Of a stretch of DNA of 64,000 nucleotides, positions 16,048 to 23,702 are shown piece after piece; within the stretch, counting starts at the first letter, position 1; every line of letters begins with the position of its first letter. The DNA comes from Sutcliffiella horikoshii (GTDB lineage Bacteria > Bacillota > Bacilli > Bacillales > Bacillaceae_I). The notes under the pieces were generated by a model, which saw nothing but the letters and a program-made list of their open reading frames with translations, did no database searches and was not told the origin of the DNA. The stretch spans positions 1,566,666-1,630,665 of the forward strand of contig KV440964.1 of NCBI GenBank assembly GCA_001636495.1, given 5' to 3'. Position numbers and translations under genes: made by a program.

Positions 16048-16100
16048 TCGATAATATTATCGATTTGGCCCAAATTCGTTCAATTGGTCGATTTGGGAGA
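16048..16100. other. Cluster of perfect palindromes, possible attachment or regulatory site
   Basis: TCGATAATATTATCGA (16048-16063) is a perfect 16-bp palindrome. ATTTGGCCCAAAT (16063-16075) is a second palindrome around one base, and CGATTTGG occurs at 16061 and again at 16089 as a direct repeat 28 bases apart. The stretch has no gene. It lies where the prophage should end, so it may belong to attR or to a recombinase/repressor binding region; that is inference. Confidence 0.4.
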
Positions 16101-16162
16101 GATCAAGGAGTGAGTGTACTTAATGTAGGCATCAAATTGACGTGAGGCTTTGAAAAAAGTAA

Positions 16163-16222
16163 GAGGTTGGGAGAGAGCGTCTGTCCTTGAAGAAAAGTTT
16201 CCCCAAAAGCTCCCCCAACCTC
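16163..16222. repeat. Long inverted repeat (hairpin) near the prophage/host junction
   Basis: GAGGTTGGG-AGAGAGC (16163-16177) pairs with GCTCCCCCAACCTC (16209-16222) to give a stem of about 13 bp with one small bulge and a ~31-base loop. No T-run follows. The rest of 15,640-16,270 holds no recognisable gene. Confidence 0.5.
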
Positions 16223-16272
16223 CCCCAAATGAAACAATGAAAATACGTTATATTACAAAGCAGAGGCAAAAC

Positions 16273-16318
16273 AAAAACCCCTGTAAACGTTGATACAACA
16301 ACATTTACAAGGGTTTTT
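16273..16318 (-). terminator. rpsD terminator
   Basis: A 15-bp stem AAAAACCCCTGTAAA (16273-16287) with TTTACAAGGGTTTTT (16304-16318), one mismatch and a 16-base loop. Read leftward it ends in a T run directly after the rpsD stop; it could also work rightward. Confidence 0.85.
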
Positions 16319-16345
16319 AGTTATGCTATTTAAATAGCAATTCAC

Positions 16346-16948
16346 TTAACGAGAGTAGAACTCAACGATTAGTGCTTCATTGATTTCAGCAGCTAATTCA
16401 GAGCGCTCAGGTAGACGAGTGAACGTACCTTCTAAAGCGTCAGCAGTGAAAGTTAAGAATTCTGGTACGAAGTTGTTTACTTCTACAGATTCTTTAACAG
16501 AGCTTAGGTTGCGAGACTTTTCGCGAACTCCGATTACTTGACCAGGCTTCACGCGGTAAGATGGGATGTCTACGCGAGATCCATCAACCGTGATGTGACC
16601 GTGGTTAACTAATTGACGAGCTCCACGACGAGTGCGAGCAAGACCTAAACGGTAAACTAGGTTGTCTAAACGAGATTCTAAAAGAATCATGAAGTTTTCA
16701 CCGTGTTTACCTTGCATTTTACCAGCAGCATCGAAAATGCTACGGAATTGACGCTCATTTACGCCGTACATGTGACGTAATTTTTGTTTTTCTTGTAATT
16801 GTAAGCCGTACTCAGAAAGCTTTCTACGTTGGTTAGGACCGTGTTGTCCTGGTGCGTAAGGACGCTTTTCTAATTCTTTACCTGTACCGCTTAATGAAAC
16901 GCCTAGACGGCGAGAGAGTTTCCAACTTGGACCTGTATAACGAGCCAT
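16346..16948 (-). CDS. rpsD: 30S ribosomal protein S4
   Basis: A 200-residue protein, full length for Firmicute S4, starting [20 protein letters not shown] and ending FYSR. S4 binds the 5' domain of 16S rRNA first in 30S assembly. Residues ~90-150 hold the S4 RNA-binding domain ([20 protein letters not shown], then [15 protein letters not shown]). The zinc-binding Cys knuckle of some S4 forms is absent, as in the B. subtilis protein. It lies alone with its own terminator, promoter and a ~190-base structured leader. In Bacillus S4 represses its own gene and others by binding its mRNA leader. RBS GAAGGAGGAG is excellent. Confidence 0.98.
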   Translation of the reverse strand: MARYTGPSWKLSRRLGVSLSGTGKELEKRPYAPGQHGPNQRRKLSEYGLQLQEKQKLRHMYGVNERQFRSIFDAAGKMQGKHGENFMILLESRLDNLVYRLGLARTRRGARQLVNHGHITVDGSRVDIPSYRVKPGQVIGVREKSRNLSSVKESVEVNNFVPEFLTFTADALEGTFTRLPERSELAAEINEALIVEFYSR

Positions 16949-17136
16949 GAATGACTCCTCCTTCGTGTTATTATTTGTTGTAAAATAATAACAGATGTGA
17001 CTAATCTACGATGACCATTTTGTTTTCATGTATCCTCGCTCTGCAGCAAAGAGTTACACGATACACCTCCGTAAAAGCTTACGGGGAACAGAATGAATCA
17101 AAATAGCATACCACATAGGCTGCAATATTTTACACA
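16949..17136 (-). promoter_or_regulatory. rpsD 5' leader, probable S4 autoregulatory element
   Basis: About 190 bases lie between the predicted transcription start and the rpsD ATG. They contain a stable hairpin (CCCGTAAGCTTTTACGG region, 17075-17090) and an upstream-pairing segment TTATTATTTTACAACAAATAATAA near 16970-16992 just before the RBS. Firmicute rpsD genes are known to carry a leader that S4 itself binds. Length and position fit; I could not verify the conserved core by alignment. Confidence 0.5.
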
Positions 17137-17142
17137 AAGGCT

Positions 17143-17172
17143 ATTATATCGGAAAAATAGATAAGAAGTCAA
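17143..17172 (-). promoter_or_regulatory. Sigma-A promoter of rpsD
   Basis: On the reverse strand TTGACT (17172-17167) and TATAAT (17148-17143) are 18 bases apart, close to the sigma-A consensus. This puts the transcription start near 17136. Confidence 0.7.
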
Positions 17173-17306
17173 GGATAGATCAGAAAAGTTTTGGGGACTG
17201 TGCAGAAAGATCACAGAACTATTTTGAAGTGGAACATATTAAATAGGAAAAAGTAGTAGATGATTATGATATAATTTTCACAGAATTAAATCAAGGTGGA
17301 ATGAAG

Positions 17307-17924
17307 ATGTATAAGGAAACAGGCAAGGAAAAGATCATTCGATTCTCCATTATTGCTGCAATAGCTACTGTGACACTGTACTTATTTGTAAATCAGTACA
17401 CTCCGAAAGAAGAATATACGGCTGCCATACCACAGAAAAACGAGGTCAAACAAATGGCTGTGGTTCTACAGGAAAAAAATCAAGGGCAGGATTCCCCGAA
17501 GTTGGTAATGATCAAAGAGCACGAGGGGGAACCAATTCTTGTTACCTATATGGTGGATATAGAGAATAACTATCGTTTTGAAACACTTCATGCCGTCAAC
17601 TTGAAAAATGCTCCCACCGATATACAAAAGGATCAAAAAACGGATGGGGTATGGCTGAAGGAAGGAAAAAACTGGACCTATTATAATCCGGAATTGCAGG
17701 TAGAGAAGAGGCAAGGGGAATTCAGACTAGAGGCTGAGAAAAGTTTTTCAACTAATATAGAAGAATTGGAAACAAACAACTACGTCTTGCAGATAAACAA
17801 TAAGCAAGGTCCTATTCTGGAAAAGACTTTGGAAGAAAAACCGATTTCTGTTGTTCGCCTTTCAGAGAATAACGATCTTTGGTTCGTTCTATTTGAAAAA
17901 GATACAATTTTATTAGTCCCTTAA
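17307..17924 (+). CDS. Membrane-anchored protein of unknown function
   Basis: A 205-residue protein with one N-terminal membrane segment (IIRFSIIAAIATVTLYLFV, ~9-28) and an extracytoplasmic remainder. ATG 17307 is preferred to ATG 17301 because AAGGTGGA ends seven bases before it. The outer part is rich in charged residues and alternates short strands (QMAVVLQEKN, PKLVMIKEHEGEPILVTYMVD, TDGVWLKEGKNWTYYNPE), suggesting one compact beta domain. No family is recognised. It stands alone between the divergent rpsD and the downstream diguanylate cyclase gene, and could be cotranscribed with the latter (70-base gap, no terminator seen). Confidence 0.6.
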   Translation: MYKETGKEKIIRFSIIAAIATVTLYLFVNQYTPKEEYTAAIPQKNEVKQMAVVLQEKNQGQDSPKLVMIKEHEGEPILVTYMVDIENNYRFETLHAVNLKNAPTDIQKDQKTDGVWLKEGKNWTYYNPELQVEKRQGEFRLEAEKSFSTNIEELETNNYVLQINNKQGPILEKTLEEKPISVVRLSENNDLWFVLFEKDTILLVP

Positions 17925-17994
17925 AATAATGCTAGGAAAATGTTACCTATTACCGTTATAATATAGGTAATAAGTAATATAAAAGGTGAAAATA

Positions 17995-19785
17995 ATGGAA
18001 TCCAATAACAAGATGCTCGAAATTAAAAGCAGAATATTTGATTTTTTCCTTTCGTCTTCCGATCTAACCCAAACTACTTTTCTGACGCAGCTGCAGCTTC
18101 TATTAATACAGGAGCTCCGGGCAGAACAGGCAATCATCACATTGGAAGGAAGCCATGTAGCACGAAATCAGTCCACTATTTGCGAGCAGGCTGTATCCTA
18201 TGCCACAACCGTAAATAACGGTAGCAATATGGAAAATGTAGTCATACCTCTTTTCGATGAGGAAGATGCCATTGGTAAGATAGATCTGCATTTCCTTTCT
18301 CCGTTACCCCTTCCATTAGATAGCTTCAATCATCTTTCAGAAGAACTTTCAACCATTTTTCAACATTACAATCAATACATACATAAAAGGTACATTGAGA
18401 AACAATATGAAAAATTATATAAAATCACATCCAATTTCCATTCTGATATGAAAGTGGAAAGCATTTTATCTGAAGTTATCAAGTTATTGCAGGAAATGTA
18501 TGACGACTTTTCCTATCTTCTGTTGCTTACTTCGGATAATGATGGACTTCAGCATTTACCTATCAAGAAATTGGACTTTGATGATTCAAACCTATGCGCC
18601 ATGAATGCCTATGTGACAGGTGAGGTTCAATATGAGAATTCGATTAAAGATAGAAGGGCCAACATCTATGTACCAATAAAAGGTGGACAAGGGGTGTACG
18701 GGGTACTTCAAATTATCTCCCTTGATACAACCATCCTCCCTGAAACAGAGATAGGATTCATCAAGCTGATTGCAGATGCCGCTGGTTCAGCACTTGAAAA
18801 CACACAGCTCTATCAGCAATCTAAACAAGTCATTTCCGATTTACAGCTGATCAATGAAACCTCCCATCAATTGAATACTAATCTTAGGCTGTCGGAAGTA
18901 ACCACGTTCATGGTCAAAAAAATCCTGCACTCCTTTGAGGCGAAGGAAGCCGCTTTTGTCTTATTTAAAGAAAAAGGGGCGGAGGTATTGCCTGGGTCAA
19001 CCAGATTCTTTCAACAAGAGGACATCAACAGCTACTTGATACATATGGAGGAGTATCTCTATTCAGATGGGGAGCCTCTCTTTATTGGAGACCTGAGAGT
19101 GCATAAGCGCTTAGCGGACCTTCCTTTTTGCTCATGTATGATTATTCCGATGCTGGCTCCGAATGGGGTTAAAGGTGCATGTGTCGTCACGCATCCATTG
19201 CCTTACTTTTTCAGCTTTGAACAGTTCAAGCTGCTTCAATCGCTGATTCATCATTCTACATTGGCCTTCAATAATTCCATGTTGCGGGAGGAATTGGAGC
19301 GATATGTGATTACTGATTACCTGACAAAGCTCTATTCCCGAAAATATCTGGATGATAAAATAGAAAAGTCGATGAAGCATGATTCATATGGCACCTTCAT
19401 TCTATTGGACATTGATGATTTTAAAATTGTCAATGATACATATGGACATCAGGTGGGAGATAAAATCCTCATTCAGGTTGCCAATATCATTAAAGCTAAT
19501 ATTAGAGAGACGGATATTGGTGCAAGATGGGGTGGAGAAGAGCTTGCTATCTATTTGCCAAAAATCGATCTTACTTTGGCAAAGAGCATTGTTGCTAGAA
19601 TAATAGACAAGATAAGGGATGAGACTAGTCCGGGTATTACTGTATCTTGTGGAATATCATTCTGGAGCAAACATACACAGGATACCCCTAGAGAACTTTT
19701 TCATAGAGCGGACTTTGCTCTTTATAAGGCGAAAGATCAAGGGAAGGATCAGATGTGTATTGAACCTTCAAGAATGAGCAAGTAA
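17995..19785 (+). CDS. dgcP: Diguanylate cyclase with GAF domains (DgcP-like)
   Basis: A 596-residue cytosolic protein. Two GAF-type sensor regions lie at ~130-275 and ~290-430. A C-terminal GGDEF domain starts at ~437 (ITDYLTKLYSRKYLDD) with ILLDIDDFKIVNDTYGHQVGD and the active-site signature GGEE at 513-516. An intact GGEE/GGDEF signature predicts synthesis of cyclic di-GMP from two GTP. The order GAF-GAF-GGDEF next to rpsD matches B. subtilis DgcP (YtrP). ATG 17995 is used, eight bases after AAAGG; a GTG at 17986 overlaps that site. A terminator follows. Confidence 0.9.
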   Translation: MESNNKMLEIKSRIFDFFLSSSDLTQTTFLTQLQLLLIQELRAEQAIITLEGSHVARNQSTICEQAVSYATTVNNGSNMENVVIPLFDEEDAIGKIDLHFLSPLPLPLDSFNHLSEELSTIFQHYNQYIHKRYIEKQYEKLYKITSNFHSDMKVESILSEVIKLLQEMYDDFSYLLLLTSDNDGLQHLPIKKLDFDDSNLCAMNAYVTGEVQYENSIKDRRANIYVPIKGGQGVYGVLQIISLDTTILPETEIGFIKLIADAAGSALENTQLYQQSKQVISDLQLINETSHQLNTNLRLSEVTTFMVKKILHSFEAKEAAFVLFKEKGAEVLPGSTRFFQQEDINSYLIHMEEYLYSDGEPLFIGDLRVHKRLADLPFCSCMIIPMLAPNGVKGACVVTHPLPYFFSFEQFKLLQSLIHHSTLAFNNSMLREELERYVITDYLTKLYSRKYLDDKIEKSMKHDSYGTFILLDIDDFKIVNDTYGHQVGDKILIQVANIIKANIRETDIGARWGGEELAIYLPKIDLTLAKSIVARIIDKIRDETSPGITVSCGISFWSKHTQDTPRELFHRADFALYKAKDQGKDQMCIEPSRMSK

Positions 19786-19818
19786 ATCAAAAGTTAATTA
19801 TCTGAAAAATCAGACCTG

Positions 19819-19853
19819 ACCCTTCCTTAATATCAACAAAGGAGGGGTTTTTT
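19819..19853 (+). terminator. Terminator of the diguanylate cyclase gene
   Basis: A 10-bp stem ACCCTTCCTT (19819-19828) / AAGGAGGGGT (19839-19848) with one wobble and a run of six T. Confidence 0.85.
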
Positions 19854-19871
19854 ATCATGTGAAAAATTAAA

Positions 19872-19886
19872 AGAAAACGCTTTCAT
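19872..19886 (-). promoter_or_regulatory. cre site (CcpA operator) upstream of methionine gamma-lyase
   Basis: Read on the reverse strand, ATGAAAGCGTTTTCT fits every defined position of the cre consensus WTGNAANCGNWNNCW. A candidate -10 (TATGCT, 19904-19909) lies 18 bases beyond the cre's right side, so CcpA bound here would cover the -35 region and should repress the gene during growth on preferred sugars. Confidence 0.65.
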
Positions 19887-19944
19887 TTTTTCGTTCTTTG
19901 CCATATGCTAGTATTGGATGGGAAATTGGAAGGGAGAAATTCTT

Positions 19945-21132
19945 ATGGAAAAGCAAAACAAGCAACAGTTTGAGACAGAAGTTATTCACCATGGATATGA
20001 TAGTTCCATTTATCAGGGAAGTTTGGCACCGCCAATCTTTCAAACTTCTACCTTTTCCTTTCAAACGGCACAACAAGGGGAAAATAGATTTGCCGGAGAA
20101 GAAGAAGGTTATATATATTCAAGGCTTGGAAATCCGACAGTGAAAATGCTAGAGGAGCGAATTGCAGCCCTTGAAAACGGGGAAGCGGGTCTAGCATTCG
20201 GCTCTGGAATGGCGGCGGTGTCCGCGGTATTGATTGCTTTAACTAAAAGCAATGATCATATCCTTTGTTCTCAAGGGATTTATGGCTGTACGTTTGGATT
20301 ATTACAATTATTAAAAAATAAATATGAGGTATCACATAGCTTTTGTACGATGCAATCCGAGGAAGAGATTAGGGCAGCGATTCAACCGAATACAACCTGC
20401 ATCTATGTGGAAACGCCCATAAACCCTACGATGGCGCTGATTGACCTTGACCTTATCGTATCTATTGCAAAAGAGAAAAATATAAAAGTGGTTGTGGATA
20501 ATACATTCTGCTCTCCCTATCTGCAGAAGCCACTTGATATCGGTTGTGACATTGTCATTCACAGTGCTACCAAATATATCGGTGGGCATGGCGATGTTAT
20601 TGCAGGATTAATCGTTGGTTCCAAAGAAATGATCACGGAAATCTCCATGACCACCTTAAAGGATATCGGTGGAGTGATGTCTCCGTTTGACGCTTGGCTT
20701 TTAATCCGTGGATTGAAGACATTGCATGTTCGTCTCGATCGCCACTGTGACAATGCAGAATATATCTTCGAGCAATTGGAAGCACATCCGATGGTGGAGA
20801 AGGTCTATTACCCTGGTGATAAGAAAAGTGAAGCATATTATATTATGCAAAAGCAGATGAAGAAGGGTGGAGGGCTAATCTCTTTTACTGTCAAAGGCGG
20901 AAAAGAAGAAGCGCAATCACTATTGAATCAGTTAAAGCTGATCAAAATTGCTGTGAGCTTGGGAGATGCTGAAACATTGATCCAGCATCCTGCCACGATG
21001 ACACATGCGGTTGTACCGAAGGAAAATCGTGAGCAAATGGGTATAACAGAAGGACTATTGCGTCTTTCTGTAGGGCTTGAAGGCAAGGAAGATATTTGGC
21101 AGGATTTGAAGCAGGCATTGGATAGTTTATAA
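19945..21132 (+). CDS. Methionine gamma-lyase (PLP enzyme)
   Basis: A 395-residue Cys/Met-metabolism PLP enzyme. Lys210 in HSATKYIGGHGD is the PLP-binding lysine. The YGCT motif (Tyr113-Cys115) is the pair that marks methionine gamma-lyases (Tyr114/Cys116 in Pseudomonas MGL) rather than cystathionine lyases. The expected reaction is methionine to methanethiol, ammonia and 2-oxobutyrate. ATG 19945 is preferred, eight bases after GGAAGGGAG; ATG 19918 lacks a site. A perfect cre box lies upstream and a terminator follows. The next gene reduces free methionine sulfoxide, so the two may act on one methionine pool. A cystathionine gamma-lyase role is less likely. Confidence 0.85.
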   Translation: MEKQNKQQFETEVIHHGYDSSIYQGSLAPPIFQTSTFSFQTAQQGENRFAGEEEGYIYSRLGNPTVKMLEERIAALENGEAGLAFGSGMAAVSAVLIALTKSNDHILCSQGIYGCTFGLLQLLKNKYEVSHSFCTMQSEEEIRAAIQPNTTCIYVETPINPTMALIDLDLIVSIAKEKNIKVVVDNTFCSPYLQKPLDIGCDIVIHSATKYIGGHGDVIAGLIVGSKEMITEISMTTLKDIGGVMSPFDAWLLIRGLKTLHVRLDRHCDNAEYIFEQLEAHPMVEKVYYPGDKKSEAYYIMQKQMKKGGGLISFTVKGGKEEAQSLLNQLKLIKIAVSLGDAETLIQHPATMTHAVVPKENREQMGITEGLLRLSVGLEGKEDIWQDLKQALDSL

Positions 21133-21143
21133 GAAGCATAGAA

Positions 21144-21190
21144 AAAGCGCCAAACCCTAAACCTTAGGGACTTGGCGCTTTGTTTATTTT
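21144..21190 (+). terminator. Terminator of the methionine gamma-lyase gene
   Basis: AAAGCGCCAA (21144-21153) pairs with TTGGCGCTTT (21172-21181); the inner CCCTAA...TTAGGG also pairs. A T-rich tail follows. Confidence 0.9.
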
Positions 21191-21207
21191 AAAAATTACA
21201 TGAAACT

Positions 21208-21330
21208 GTTGATTTCCGTTCCAGGCGCTTCGCTTGCCTGCGGGCGGTCCGTGAGCCTCCTCACTTTGTTGCGGGGTCTCACCTGTCCCTTCCTCCCGCG
21301 GGCGTCTGCGCGCCTTCCACTCCAATCAAC
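21208..21330 (+). repeat. Dispersed structured repeat, copy 1 (subtype A)
   Basis: A ~123-bp element bounded by GTTGAT and ATCAAC. Outer stem AGGCGC/GCGCCT and inner stem GTGAG/CTCAC can pair. It is nearly identical to copy 5 at 43.25 kb and lies between two convergent genes. Its GC content is well above the surrounding sequence. Confidence 0.9.
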
Positions 21331-21359
21331 TTACATCTATTTTCACCATTGAAACCTTA

Positions 21360-21848
21360 TCATGCTTGTGCCAGCAAGATGGATACGAACTTTTCTAGAT
21401 ACACCTTGTCCAGCTCATCAAATCGATCTTTGATGGGACTGTCAATATCCAAGACACCAATAACCTTGCCGTCTACCACCATTGGTACGACGATTTCGGA
21501 CTGGGAAGCAGCATCACATGCAATATGACCTGGAAATGCATGTACATCTGCAATTAGCTGTGTGTCTTGGGTGGAAGCGGCGGTTCCGCATACTCCACGA
21601 CCGAACGGAATTCTTACACAAGCAGGAAGTCCTTGGAAAGGGCCCAACACCAACATGTCTTGTTTGGTTTCATCAATCAGGTAGAAACCGACCCAGTTTG
21701 TATTGTCTAAAAAGACATTCAATAAAGCGGAAGCATTAGAAAGGTTTGCGATGAAATTAGGTTCATCCGAAATTAATGCTTGCAGCTGTTTTAAGACAAG
21801 CTCGTAATTTTCTTCTCGCGTTCCTTTGTAGTTTTCGACTTGAAACAT
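21360..21848 (-). CDS. ytsP: Free methionine-(R)-sulfoxide reductase (GAF, fRMsr)
   Basis: A 162-residue single GAF-domain protein of full family length. The three cysteines of the fRMsr active site are present: GLPACVRIPFG, GVCGTAA and HIACDAASQSE. The enzyme reduces free methionine-R-sulfoxide, with thioredoxin recycling the disulfide. Of two adjacent ATGs, 21848 is better spaced (six bases) from GAGGGG. It matches B. subtilis YtsP in sequence pattern and in position beside refZ. It stands divergent to refZ and convergent with the methionine gamma-lyase gene. Confidence 0.92.
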   Translation of the reverse strand: MFQVENYKGTREENYELVLKQLQALISDEPNFIANLSNASALLNVFLDNTNWVGFYLIDETKQDMLVLGPFQGLPACVRIPFGRGVCGTAASTQDTQLIADVHAFPGHIACDAASQSEIVVPMVVDGKVIGVLDIDSPIKDRFDELDKVYLEKFVSILLAQA

Positions 21849-22001
21849 CATAATCCCCTCGCATTTTCAGAACTTATTGTGGAAAAACAACTATTAAAGC
21901 AGAATACCGATTGAAGTTGTCGACATTTAATAAAAGGATATACGTTCATCTTCACGAAATCAATAATTAAGATCCGATATCACCAGAAAGGGTGAATGAA
22001 T

Positions 22002-22628
22002 ATGGAAACGACGAAGCAAAGAATCATTGACGCAGCGATTATTCTATTTAATACAAAAGGCTATGATGGAACCTCGATACGGGAGCTGGCAAAAAAGGCG
22101 AAAGTAAATATTGGGCATATTTCCTATTACTTTGATAACAAAGCCGGTCTGCAAGAACATCTCCTTTCAAGCTTCTTTGACCAATACGTAACCATATTGG
22201 AGAATGTCTATAAAAAAATGCCTGTCATTTCAGCACAAGAGTGCATATTAGAATGTGTGGAAAAAACAATGAAGTTTCATAGGGAGAACCGTCAGCTTGC
22301 GCGGTATGTCTATCGCGAGGTCACATTAGATACCATGCTTGTCAGGGAAATAATGTCCACCTACCTGACTAAGGAAAAGTATTATTTTAAAGCCATTCTA
22401 GAAAAAGGGCATAAATCGAAGGAATTTGTTGTTCACTCTGTGTTACTTGCTGTTATGCAATTAAAGAGCATGATCAGTACCCCATTTCTCCAATCCCAGT
22501 ATCTTGCGGAAGTCTGGCATATCATGCCTTATGAGACTTCCGCCATTGATCAGTATGAGAAGGTGATTGTACAATGGCTGAAGCAGTCCATCTTCGCCAA
22601 GCCGCAGATTGAGAAAATAGCCCTATAG
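22002..22628 (+). CDS. refZ: RefZ, TetR-type DNA-binding regulator of division site choice
   Basis: A 208-residue TetR-family protein. Residues ~1-50 hold the helix-turn-helix (GTSIRELAKKAKVNIGHISYYF); the rest is the helical dimerisation/ligand domain. Sequence pattern and its place between ytsP and hisJ match B. subtilis RefZ (YttP), which binds sites near the origin and helps move FtsZ at sporulation. ATG 22002 is used because GAAAGGGTG is correctly spaced; ATG 21996 is too near. It converges with hisJ, leaving only ~20 bases between stops. Confidence 0.85.
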   Translation: METTKQRIIDAAIILFNTKGYDGTSIRELAKKAKVNIGHISYYFDNKAGLQEHLLSSFFDQYVTILENVYKKMPVISAQECILECVEKTMKFHRENRQLARYVYREVTLDTMLVREIMSTYLTKEKYYFKAILEKGHKSKEFVVHSVLLAVMQLKSMISTPFLQSQYLAEVWHIMPYETSAIDQYEKVIVQWLKQSIFAKPQIEKIAL

Positions 22629-22648
22629 CGTACCGTGTACCTCAACAC

Positions 22649-23458
22649 CTATCTCAACAAAAATAAATCTTTATCCATAAATTCATATCCTTGCGCTAAT
22701 CCCTTTGCTGTATGGGCATCCGACCCATAGATTAATGGGATTTTTCTTTTGTGTGCTTCTCTTGCAATGGAAGCTGGCGGATAGGAATCCCCGCATAAAG
22801 GTTTGACAAAGCCAGCCCCATTGTAATCCAGCTCATACCCCTTTAAAGCGATGGCATCAAGTATCGGCGCCGCATATTCCATGATTGGCGTTGTGTGTGG
22901 AAATTTTTTCTTGAATTTCTCCACTAGGGTGATATGACCGATCCGTCGGGGTTTATATGGGCCGAGATCACTTTCAATGGATTGTAAAAGGGCGGAATAA
23001 TAGATTTCGTAGATGGAGGATAGACCTCCAAAGATTCCGATCATCCGTTCAAATTCTTCCTCACTGAAGTCCATGCAATAATACTTTTCCTCATCTTTCA
23101 GAAAGTGAACAGACAAGATGCTGTCATCTAAGCAAGGGCCGATCTCGTTTAAAAACTCTCGGATTTCTTTTTCATACCCATCAATATAATCAACTTCTAG
23201 TCCGATATTTATTTTTATAGAGGATGCATAGTAGGATTTTATTTTCTGCAATTCTTCTAAATAGTTTGGAAGCCTGGACCATTCCATGGCACTATCTTTA
23301 TCTGGAGCCGGATCATGGAAACCCTTAGGTAATGGAGCGTGCTCAGTAAAAGAAATTTCTTGGTACTCTAGTTCTAAAGCATGTTTAATATACTTTTCTA
23401 TCTTATCTGTGCTACCATGCGGACAATAGGGTGTATGGACATGTTTGTCGATTATCAA
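22649..23458 (-). CDS. hisJ: Histidinol-phosphatase, PHP family
   Basis: A 269-residue PHP-superfamily phosphatase of the HisJ/HisK type, removing phosphate from histidinol phosphate in histidine synthesis. Metal ligands of the PHP site are visible: the N-terminal KHVHTPYCPHG, SFTEHAP, IGLEVDY, LSVHFL, RIGHITL and the C-terminal YGSDAHT. It starts at TTG 23458, six bases after GGAGGG. In B. subtilis hisJ is likewise apart from the his operon and near ezrA. No histidine genes are adjacent here. There is no visible terminator between the convergent hisJ and refZ. Confidence 0.92.
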   Translation of the reverse strand: MIIDKHVHTPYCPHGSTDKIEKYIKHALELEYQEISFTEHAPLPKGFHDPAPDKDSAMEWSRLPNYLEELQKIKSYYASSIKINIGLEVDYIDGYEKEIREFLNEIGPCLDDSILSVHFLKDEEKYYCMDFSEEEFERMIGIFGGLSSIYEIYYSALLQSIESDLGPYKPRRIGHITLVEKFKKKFPHTTPIMEYAAPILDAIALKGYELDYNGAGFVKPLCGDSYPPASIAREAHKRKIPLIYGSDAHTAKGLAQGYEFMDKDLFLLR

Positions 23459-23702
23459 GAAAAACCCTCCGATACTAGAAGAAATATGTAAAAAATTTAA
23501 AAATATTGGTCAAAAAATGTCGTTTACATGGTATCATAAAAACATTCAAATATAAATAAAATGGGGCAGATATACATATCGACCCATTTACCTATTTTTA
23601 TACATAATTTCTGCAACGGAAGAATAGCCATTTTTTTATACGAATTAATTAATATGAACATACAAGACATGAAACCACCATCCGGGTAGAAGGGGACTAG
23701 GC

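Noticed and set aside
16081-16160. Integrase pseudogene remnant beside rpsD
   Set aside because: Short frames could be read as recombinase-like pieces, but no conserved catalytic residue or stretch longer than ~20 codons supports this.
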